Assembly: GCA_021796135.1 (NCBI GenBank)
Contig: JAJYOQ010000312.1
Coordinates: forward strand, 1-5,221
From: Bacteroidota bacterium
GTDB taxonomy: Bacteria > Bacteroidota > Ignavibacteria > Ignavibacteriales > Ignavibacteriaceae
DNA: 5,221 nucleotides
Direction: 5' to 3'
Part shown: in pieces, positions 1 to 4,393 of the stretch
Numbering within the stretch: position 1 is the stretch's first letter
Layout: the number at the start of each line of letters is the position of its first letter
Notes under the pieces: generated by a model
Told to the model about the DNA's origin: nothing
Seen by the model: only the letters and a program-made list of their open reading frames with translations
The model's database searches: none
Made by a program: the position numbers and the translations under genes

Positions 1-150
1 CCTCTTTATTCATCATTCCAAAGGAAAATCAATCTTGTAGGTAATTTTTATTTGGAAGGAAAACGTTCCGCTAAAGATATATTCAAGAACACCAAAGATT
101 TATTAACTTATTGCGGAATTAAAATTAGTGAGTATGATTTAGATGAATAA
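1..150 (+). CDS. 3' end of an unrecognised gene (partial)
   Basis: The first frame is open from the first base of the window to a TAA at 148-150. It gives 49 C-terminal residues beginning PLYSSFQRKINLVGNF and ending ISEYDLDE. The peptide is rich in Lys, Ile, Leu and Asp, as expected for a real AT-rich gene, and has no membrane segment. I recognise no domain or motif, and the start lies outside the window. The gene points the same way as the small regulator-like gene at 402, from which about 250 bp of non-coding DNA with dyad symmetry separates it. That arrangement would suit two consecutive integron-type cassettes but does not prove it. The fragment is short, so chance openness cannot be fully excluded. 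Confidence 0.5.
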   Translation, partial: PLYSSFQRKINLVGNFYLEGKRSAKDIFKNTKDLLTYCGIKISEYDLDE

Positions 151-401
151 AGAGGAATGCCTTATAGCCAGCCAATTAAACGGACAGCGTTTTCACATTA
201 GGCATTTTTGGTATTATAGTGTTATTTGTTCCGTTACAGCTAACTTGTTTAAGGTAGTAGTTCTAACTAATTAACTTGCCGACTATGATTACGATAAAAG
301 TTAAGCACAGTTTGCTAAATTTCCGGCAGTTGTTTCCTAAGCAAAAGTTTTGTTTTGAGCTACGCCTTAGCCACAACGCCGTTAGCCATCAATAATTTGA
401 T
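151..401 (+). other. Non-coding spacer with dyad symmetry, attC-like
   Basis: No gene is visible here, but the stretch is structured. AACGGACA (179-186) can pair with TGTTCCGTT (227-235) with one bulged base. Next, GCTAAC (239-244) is inverted against GTTAGC (381-386). Inside that pair TAAGG (250-254) faces CCTTA (365-369), and AACTTGCCG (274-282) faces CGGCAGTT (324-331) with one base of slack. The right edge, ACAACGCCGTTAGCC, lies 15 bases before the ATG at 402, as the R' box of an integron attC site would. Against this, the site would be about 150 bp long, its box GTTAGCC departs from the GTTRRRY consensus at one position, and no integrase gene (intI) is in view. I offer attC-like as a possibility only. 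Confidence 0.3.
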
Positions 402-755
402 ATGAGAAAAAAGAAAAAAGAAAATAATGATTTGTTAATTTCGTTAAGAAAATGTTCTTACATTTTTAATATTAGTGAGTCAACTCTTGGTAGCTGGCTT
501 AAAGAAAAGAAATATTTAATCCGAATTGATAAACTTGGAGAACAATGTATCAGTTATGATGATTTTAAAAGATTAGCGAACGATGATAAAAAGAAGGGAA
601 AAGCTGAAAAAGATCTAAAATTATATTTATCGGATAGAAATAAGCGGAATATTGAAATAATGAAGAGTGATATTGTTGCGATGTTAATAAAATATAGAGA
701 ATATGTTGAACTATTAATAGAATTTCACTCTGAATTATTTCAATCTAACTATTAA
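402..755 (+). CDS. Small protein with excisionase/MerR-like HTH and helical tail
   Basis: This 117-residue protein has two visible parts. Residues about 12-58 resemble the helix-turn-helix of excisionases and MerR-type proteins. 'SYIFNISESTLGSWLKEK' gives a helix, a turn and a recognition helix with the usual Ser-Thr-Leu-x-x-Trp core. Then comes a short beta wing, 'LIRIDKLGEQCISYDDFKRL', ending in the 'x-Asp-Phe' helix typical of the fold. Residues about 60-117 are Lys/Glu/Asp-rich and should form one or two long helices, perhaps a coiled coil for dimerisation. The N-terminus is strongly basic (MRKKKKENN). DNA binding is therefore likely; the target and partner are unknown. No clear Shine-Dalgarno sequence precedes the ATG, which is common in Bacteroidota-like genomes. 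The gene stands alone between structured spacers, as a cassette or mobile-element cargo gene might. The exact family is uncertain. Confidence 0.65.
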   Translation: MRKKKKENNDLLISLRKCSYIFNISESTLGSWLKEKKYLIRIDKLGEQCISYDDFKRLANDDKKKGKAEKDLKLYLSDRNKRNIEIMKSDIVAMLIKYREYVELLIEFHSELFQSNY

Positions 756-756
756 G

Positions 757-832
757 TATTTTATCTGTAAATGAGCAAAAAAAGAGAACGATAAACGATG
801 TAAAATCTCGCTGCTCATTTGCAGATAAAATA
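757..832. repeat. 76-bp hairpin flanked by TA; minimal MITE candidate or stem-loop
   Basis: The left arm (757-777) and right arm (812-832) pair over 21 positions with a single G-T wobble (768 with 821). The 34-base loop holds a further GAGA (784-787) / TCTC (806-809) stem. If the outer TA pairs (757-758 and 831-832) are a target duplication, the element is 72 bp with 19-bp terminal inverted repeats reading TTTTATCTGTAAATGAGCA. This is the style of IS630/Tc1-mariner-type MITEs. It begins two bases after the stop of the 402-755 gene. It could therefore also act as a 3' mRNA-stabilising or terminating structure, although it is AT-rich and has no U-tract after it. Confidence 0.55.
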
Positions 833-1028
833 GTGTTGTGCGAAACCACACCGTGCAGCCTATGGGTATTTAATGCGGTTTCTCTCTCTTTATCTGCTAA
901 TATTGCATCGCTGGTTTTCATTTCTTTTCTTTATCATTACAGTTTTAATTTAAATAATCTAATTTTTTATAAACTTTTTCACTTTGCCGGAGCTTACCTG
1001 CCCGCCCGCCTGGCGGATTATTCATTAA
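833..1028. other. Intergenic stretch without a convincing gene
   Basis: I see no credible gene. A 66-codon open frame exists from a GTG at 833, but its translation looks random. GAAACC (842-847) and GGTTTC (877-882) form a weak inverted pair. Near the right edge an abrupt GC-rich patch, CCTGCCCGCCCGCCTGGCGG (997-1016), stands out from the AT-rich surroundings. Its CCGCC-T-GGCGG core (1006-1016) is self-complementary. Similar CCTGCC/GGCAGG patches recur as interspersed palindromic repeats in Bacteroidota-type genomes, and another, CCTGCC-TT-CAGGC, lies at 4179-4191 in the right-hand repeat. Confidence 0.4.
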
Positions 1029-1047
1029 CTTGACGCACCCATGCTTT

Positions 1048-1061
1048 GCGATTGCTATCGC
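1048..1061 (-). other. Subterminal hairpin at the presumed ori end of the IS91 element
   Basis: GCGAT and ATCGC form a perfect 5-bp stem around a 4-base loop, 15 bases inside the CTTG/CAAG tetranucleotide at 1029-1032. In IS91-type elements the transposase-proximal end carries the replication origin, and small stem-loops there are recognised and nicked by the HUH enzyme. The position and CAAG junction fit that role. It might also contribute to ending the transposase transcript, although no U-rich run follows. Confidence 0.5.
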
Positions 1062-1103
1062 GTTGTTTTTTCACTCATCTTTTTGTCAATGGCTTACTAT
1101 CCT

Positions 1104-2297
1104 TTAAGCAGCTCTAATATTTATTCTCAGAGTGTACATTGTCCCGGCTCTGCAATTTGGACAAAGATCATAATCAATTAAGGTCTCTTTATCGTGCAAA
1201 GCCCGGGCTCTTTTTACTTTCTTTATTTCCTTATTTTTTGTGATTCCCAATATCTCGCGGCACTTAGCTATGTCTTCCTTTTTGTTCCGGCTGCTCAGCA
1301 AACCGTAGTACCTTATTTTGTAAAAGTTCTCCGGCAATATGTGCAGCATAAAACGCCTTATAAATTCCAAGGCTGGTATCTCCATCTCTTTGCGTGTGCT
1401 ATTGTCACGATAATCTTTCCACTCAAAGACTACTTTATTATTCTCCATTCTTTTTATTCTGTGATTGGAGATGGCTACTCTATGTGTATATCTGCCGAGA
1501 TATTCAACTACTTTCTCTGCTCCGCCGAATGGCAGTTTACAATACGTTATCCATTTCTTTGCGTATAAGCTATTGAGCATCTTCTGAAAAACTTTGCCCT
1601 CATTTAGCTCCGATAATCTCCCGGTAAATTTCAACTCTTTGTTCTTCTGCGCTTTCTTAAAGTAGTATAAGAACTTCTTTTTGAATAAATCAGAGAGCAC
1701 GTTTACATGAATAAAAAAGTTTTTGTGTCTTGCCTTTTTAGCTTTAATCCATTTGCTCTTGTCTCTGCTCAGCCCCCCGCCGGTTACTATGCAATGCAGA
1801 TGAGGATGATCCATAAGGTTTTGTCCCCACGTGTGAAGCACCGCTATTATTCCTATCTCCGCTCCAAGATGCTTCGGGTCTTTCCCCAATACCAAAAGTG
1901 TTTCACCGGCTGATTTGAAAAGGATACTGTACATCACTCGTTTGTTTACAAGCGTTATGTTGTTCAACTCTTCCGGTATTGTAAAGACGATATGATAATA
2001 CGGTACCGGCAGCAGTTCGCTTTTCCTCCGGTCAATCCATTTTTCCTTTGCTGCATGCTGACACTTCGGACAGTGCCGGTTACGGCACGAGTTATAAGCA
2101 TTCCTTTGATATCCGCATTGATCACACTTTTCAAGATGACCACCTAATGCTGAGGTTCTGCAGACACTTACTAAGTTCATTACTTTTATATAATGTAAAG
2201 GAAGACGATATTTTTCTCTAAACACGCTGCCGTATTTTCTGAATATATCCGCTATCTCTATTGTTTTTCCTTTCCCATTTTCGCCGTTAGTCTCCAT
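1104..2297 (-). CDS. tnpA: IS91-family Y2/HUH rolling-circle transposase
   Basis: This 397-residue protein is full length for the family and looks intact. The N-terminal zinc-binding domain shows Cys58, Cys61, Cys71, Cys76 and Cys79 in CDQCG...CRNRHCPKC. The catalytic domain has the HUH metal-binding motif His166-Leu-His168 in [13 protein letters not shown]. The paired nucleophiles are Tyr266 and Tyr270 in [19 protein letters not shown], the three-residue spacing of IS91 TnpA. A second Cys pair, Cys379/Cys382 (DLCPNC), lies near the C-terminus. The enzyme nicks single-stranded DNA at the ori end, stays covalently linked through tyrosine, and drives rolling-circle transposition. Its ATG overlaps the end of the frame-restored recombinase gene by 11 bases. 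I see no good Shine-Dalgarno sequence before it, so translation may be coupled to that upstream gene. Confidence 0.95.
   Translation of the reverse strand: METNGENGKGKTIEIADIFRKYGSVFREKYRLPLHYIKVMNLVSVCRTSALGGHLEKCDQCGYQRNAYNSCRNRHCPKCQHAAKEKWIDRRKSELLPVPYYHIVFTIPEELNNITLVNKRVMYSILFKSAGETLLVLGKDPKHLGAEIGIIAVLHTWGQNLMDHPHLHCIVTGGGLSRDKSKWIKAKKARHKNFFIHVNVLSDLFKKKFLYYFKKAQKNKELKFTGRLSELNEGKVFQKMLNSLYAKKWITYCKLPFGGAEKVVEYLGRYTHRVAISNHRIKRMENNKVVFEWKDYRDNSTRKEMEIPALEFIRRFMLHILPENFYKIRYYGLLSSRNKKEDIAKCREILGITKNKEIKKVKRARALHDKETLIDYDLCPNCRAGTMYTLRINIRAA
2287..2297 (-). promoter_or_regulatory. 11-base overlap of recombinase stop and transposase start
   Basis: ATGGAGACTAA holds both the transposase ATG (2297-2295) and the TAA that ends the frame-restored recombinase (2289-2287). 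The bases ahead of the ATG (CTAATGAGCCATAGCA) contain no purine-rich ribosome-binding site. Ribosomes ending the recombinase are therefore the likely source of transposase initiation. Those finishing in the zero frame stop about 140 bases earlier (2436), which could make transposase output depend on the frameshift. Confidence 0.5.
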
Positions 2298-3131
2298 TGC
2301 TATGGCTCATTAGGCGATCTAGCGGATTTTCTATTTTGCTCTTTATAGAATTCTGTATGTGGAGATAGACTTTAGTTGAATTGATACTCGAATGACCGAG
2401 CAATGATTGGATCGTAAAAATATCACAGCCGTTTTCTAACAGATGGGTTGCAAAACTATGCCGTAAGGTATGAACTGTTGCCGCTTTAGTGATACCGGCT
2501 TTTTTTTTGACTCGTTAAATGCTTTTTGTATCGTTGAGCCGTTAACCGGTTTTTCATCCTTTCCGGCAAAGAGATATTCCTTTGGCCTATAGGCTCTGTA
2601 ATAGTCTCTCAACCTTTCAAGAAGTACTTTCGAGAGGATACTATAACGGTCTTTTCTTCCTTTCCCTTGCTCAACACGGATTGTCATTCTGCTGCTGTCT
2701 ATATCTTTTATCTTTAGGCTTATCGCTTCACTCAGTCTTAAGCCCGCTGAATAGATCGTCATTAAAACAGTTTGTGATTTATAACTTTTTACATTATCTA
2801 TCACTCGTTTTACTTCCGACAAAGATAAAACAACCGGCATTTTTTTCTCTGTCCTGGGTCTTAGTATTTTTTCTACTACTTCACTTCTCCCCATGACTTC
2901 CGCATAAAAGAACTTTAATGAACTGTAGGCTTGCACCAGGCTGCTTATACTCTTTTTGTTACCATAAAACGAATGCAGATATTTTTCTACTTCCGCTTGT
3001 CCCAACAGATCGGGTGACTTGCCGTAGTACCTTACAAGCTTTTTCATATGGAAGAGATATACTTCCATGGTTCGCTTACTGAAGTTCTTCAACTCCATCT
3101 TCATTACCATCTTGTCTTTTAGTTCGCCCAT
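2287..3131 (-). CDS. XerC/D-like tyrosine recombinase, interrupted by a -1 frameshift at A9
   Basis: The zero frame from the ATG at 3131 stops at 2436 after 231 residues and lacks the catalytic C-terminus. A -1 shift at the A9 run (2500-2508) gives 281 residues ending at TAA 2289-2287, a usual length for Xer-type recombinases. In that product the SAM-like core-binding domain spans about 1-90 and the catalytic domain about 95-275. The active-site residues are Arg132 (SAGLRLSE), Lys157 (GKGRKDR), His221/Arg224 (HTLRH), His247 (LLGHSS) and nucleophile Tyr256 (STKVYLHI). Only Arg132 and Lys157 lie before the shift. The family cuts and rejoins DNA through a 3'-phosphotyrosine. Tyrosine recombinases are known companions of some IS91-type transposases and may process element junctions or circles; that role is an inference. 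The break may be programmed recoding, a disabling mutation or a homopolymer sequencing error. Confidence 0.85.
2460..2508 (-). promoter_or_regulatory. Candidate -1 frameshift signal: A AAA AAG heptamer plus stem-loop
   Basis: The coding strand reads TCA AAA AAA AAG CCG in the zero frame (2510-2496), so the heptamer A AAA AAG is in the correct register for -1 slippage, as in E. coli dnaX. Slipping there makes the next codon GCC (2499-2497) and enters the frame encoding the rest of the recombinase. RNA polymerase slippage adding one A to the nine would give the same protein. Just downstream, GGTAT (2496-2492) can pair with ATACC (2471-2467). Three more pairs, GCC (2499-2497) with GGC (2462-2460), lie across a 4-base bulge. 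The stem starts only 0-3 bases after the heptamer, closer than usual for a stimulator, so its role is uncertain. Confidence 0.45.
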
Positions 3132-3162
3132 AACAATTTTCCTTTCTTAGTTATTGTTATGG
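3128..3162 (-). promoter_or_regulatory. Hairpin enclosing the recombinase ribosome-binding site and start codon
   Basis: On the coding strand CCATAACAAT (3162-3153) and ATTGTTATGG (3137-3128) form a perfect 10-bp stem around a 15-base loop. The loop contains the Shine-Dalgarno-like AAGAAAGGAAA. The ATG at 3131 lies within the 3' arm. The purine box is eight or nine bases from the ATG, which supports this start codon. The fold would sequester the ATG and expose the Shine-Dalgarno in the loop, a plausible way to keep mobile-element translation low. Confidence 0.5.
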
Positions 3163-3255
3163 AAATTTATCCTCTAGAATCAAAAACTTAAATTCATTTT
3201 TTAAGCTCCTTCAAAATGTCAAAGAACTATCTGCTACCGCTACGCGGTTTCGTTC
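3163..3255 (-). other. Leader and presumed terminal (ter) end of the IS91 element
   Basis: This AT-rich leader lies upstream of the recombinase on the minus strand. It includes an exact TTGACA hexamer (3222-3217), but no good TATAAT-like partner sits 16-18 bases downstream, so I do not call a promoter. The hairpin ACCGC-TAC-GCGGT at 3236-3248 mirrors the one near the other end of the element and may be part of the ter site. A GTTC (GAAC on the minus strand) lies just outside it at 3252-3255. Confidence 0.4.
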
Positions 3256-3527
3256 AACAATTATTTATGAAGAAGTTTAGTGGTTTTAGTTTTAATACGA
3301 AATTTAACGACAAGATATACGCTGTAACGGCACCGGATGAAGTTGAGCCGGTAAATGGATCTAAGACAATCTTAAGATACAGCGAGAACCAGTTCAGTGC
3401 AGGGACAGCATACAAAGGGAAATACGGTGCTATTGTATTCGGCTTCCCTTTTGAAACTATTGCTCATCAGAATGTCAGAAATGACGTTATGAATAAAGTG
3501 CTAAGATATTTCGGGCTACAAAAATAA
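3216..3527 (+). pseudogene. Headless 3' end of a secreted-protein gene, cut by the IS91 element
   Basis: An open frame from 3192 to TAA 3525-3527 has an ATG at 3216, but this start and the first 15-20 codons overlap the predicted end of the IS91 element. They read as chance sequence (SKNYLLPLRGFVQQL). From about residue 20 the protein looks authentic: FSGFSFNTKFND, then KIYAVTAPDEVEPV, a 'ILRYSENQFSAGTAYKGKYG' strand pair, 'IVFGFPFETI' and a final helix, NDVMNKVLRYFG. This pattern resembles the C-terminal beta-rich module of large secreted xanthan-lyase-like or similar Bacteroidota/Ignavibacteriota proteins. That assignment comes from memory of the motif and is only moderate. About 80 residues survive. 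The missing 5' part is not in the left flank of the element, so the locus was rearranged or deleted, not simply interrupted. Confidence 0.55.
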
Positions 3528-3542
3528 TAAGGCGGGGTTAAT

Positions 3543-3929
3543 GTGAGGAAAAATAATTTACTTTTATTTATTTCTTTTATCTTTTTTATTTCATCATTTA
3601 ATATTGCACAGACAGTAACGCCATCGATAACAAGCGTTACATTTAGTCCTGTTACCGGCTCCGCTGAGGCACAGCCATTTTATATCAATGGTACAAATTT
3701 TCTAACCGGGTGCACGGTAACATTAAGAGATATTACAGCAGGTTTGATAATTACAAACAGAGCAATAATAAGTCAGAGCAGCACTCAAATTCAATTGAGC
3801 ATTAAGTTTCCAAAGGCGGCAGATAATTGGAGTGTTGAGGTAATAAATCCAGGTAATATATCTTCAGGACAATTTAACTTTCAAATAGTTGTTTCTAACC
3901 AACTGAATTATGTTTTAGGGTTTGTATGA
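3543..3929 (+). CDS. Exported protein with a single IPT/TIG domain
   Basis: The best start is a GTG at 3543, preceded at five bases by GGCGGGG, and gives 128 residues. A signal peptide is clear: basic MRKNN, a hydrophobic run LLLFISFIFFISSF, then a NIA-Q cleavage region near residue 22. Residues about 26-117 form one immunoglobulin-like IPT/TIG domain. Its hallmarks are 'PSITSVTFSPVTGS', 'FYINGTNFLTGCTVTLRD', 'SSTQIQLSI' and 'WSVEVINPGNISSGQFNF'. The fold usually repeats or precedes catalytic or adhesive modules in larger surface proteins. Here the frame stops soon after one copy (NQLNYVLGFV), about 50 bp before the MITE-like repeat, so the gene is probably a truncated relic or a small surface protein. 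No T9SS-type sorting domain is present. It lies 15 bp after the preceding fragment, in the same direction, and probably shared its transcript. Confidence 0.7.
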   Translation: MRKNNLLLFISFIFFISSFNIAQTVTPSITSVTFSPVTGSAEAQPFYINGTNFLTGCTVTLRDITAGLIITNRAIISQSSTQIQLSIKFPKAADNWSVEVINPGNISSGQFNFQIVVSNQLNYVLGFV

Positions 3930-3979
3930 ATAATAACGGTAAAATATTTTCTCAAAATTTTCCTTAAAAAATATATTTA

Positions 3980-4217
3980 GGGTGCTTCTAAAAACTTAAT
4001 GCAGAGAACCTGCCTGCTTGCAAGCTCATTAGATACGACACAAATAATTGTCATTTCGAATCCGGCTTAAGCCGGTGAGAAATCCCTTTGTAAAGCTTAG
4101 ATGGTCGAATTGAACATGGGATTTCTCCTTCGAGGACTCAGTCGAAATGACACAATTTTTTTTGTAATTTCGAACCTACCTGCCTTCAGGCAAATATTGA
4201 AGTTTTTAGAAGTGCCC
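3980..4217. repeat. 238-bp MITE-like element with 18-bp terminal inverted repeats
   Basis: The left end GGGTGCTTCTAAAAACTT (3980-3997) is inverted at AAGTTTTTAGAAGTGCCC (4200-4217). All 18 positions pair if two G-T wobbles are allowed. Both ends are flanked by TTTA (3976-3979 and 4218-4221), a 4-bp target duplication. No transposase is encoded, so it would have to be moved in trans by a DDE transposase that knows these ends. The terminal GGG...CCC style recalls the IS5 superfamily, but I cannot name the parent. Together with its flanks it fills the 464-bp gap between 3929 and 4394. Confidence 0.75.
4049..4152. repeat. Nested palindromic repeat inside the MITE
   Basis: TGTCATTTCGA (4049-4059) and TCGAAATGACA (4142-4152) are perfect 11-bp inverted repeats. 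Within them GAGAAATCCC (4077-4086) and GGGATTTCTC (4118-4127) form a second perfect 10-bp pair. A 14-bp palindrome, CCGGCTTAAGCCGG, occupies 4062-4075. Inverted repeats built from TGTCATTTCGA and GAGAAATC are scattered widely in Bacteroidota-type genomes. This unit may therefore be an independent repeat that landed in the larger element or was captured by it. Transcribed, it would fold into a strong cruciform-like RNA. Confidence 0.65.
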
Positions 4218-4243
4218 TTTATAATTAGTGCCAAAAATAAATT

Positions 4244-4272
4244 CATAATTTGTAATAACCTATGAAATTATG
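4244..4272. repeat. Small inverted repeat downstream of the NamZ-like gene
   Basis: CATAATTT (4244-4251) and AAATTATG (4265-4272) form a perfect 8-bp AT-only stem with a 13-base loop, about 120 bp past the stop of the minus-strand gene. It is a weak candidate for a transcript end or simple AT-rich symmetry. The rest of 4273-4393 shows only loose repeats, such as CTTGCTC at 4371-4377 and 4382-4388. Confidence 0.25.
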
Positions 4273-4393
4273 AGGGAATATGATTTATCCAGCAGGCAAG
4301 CTCAATGTAACTGGTTTATAAGTTATCCGATAAATAATTAGGATGTTACACTCAACATTGAACCTTAAACTTGCTCTTGATCTTGCTCCTGCA

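Larger units (their letters stand above)
1033..3255 (-). mobile_element. IS91-family rolling-circle element carrying a tyrosine recombinase
   Basis: The element is defined by a Y2/HUH transposase of the IS91 family and an upstream, overlapping tyrosine recombinase, both transcribed leftward. IS91-family elements move by rolling-circle replication, create no target duplication, and place the transposase-proximal (ori) end next to GAAC or CAAG. Here the minus strand downstream of the transposase reads GGGTGCGT then CAAG (CTTG at 1029-1032 on the plus strand). A short hairpin, GCGAT-TGCT-ATCGC (1048-1061), lies just inside. At the other end a hairpin, ACCGC-TAC-GCGGT (3236-3248), lies between the recombinase and the broken gene at 3270-3527. 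The left end is fairly well supported. The right end is an estimate between about 3249 and 3270, because IS91 elements have no conserved rule there. Confidence 0.7.

Noticed and set aside
833..1033. 66-codon plus-strand open frame from a GTG
   Set aside because: The translation has no recognisable domain, reads through the GC-rich repeat patch, ends at the element boundary, and has no ribosome-binding site. It looks like chance openness.
1194..1913. Plus-strand open frames of 60-124 codons opposite the transposase
   Set aside because: They are antisense shadows of a clearly conserved transposase, with Phe/Tyr/Cys-rich random-looking products.
2582..2896. 104-codon plus-strand open frame opposite the recombinase
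   Set aside because: It is an antisense shadow of the recombinase catalytic and core-binding regions, and its Leu/Ser-rich product shows no domain.
3194..3222. Promoter with a perfect TTGACA for the recombinase-transposase operon
   Set aside because: No acceptable -10 box lies 16-18 bases downstream (AAAATG/AAATGA/AATGAA), and a Bacteroidota-type TAnnTTTG match lies too far away.
4371..4392. CTTGCTC direct repeats as a regulatory iteron
   Set aside because: There are only two short copies in low-complexity sequence just past a stop codon, too little to support a function.
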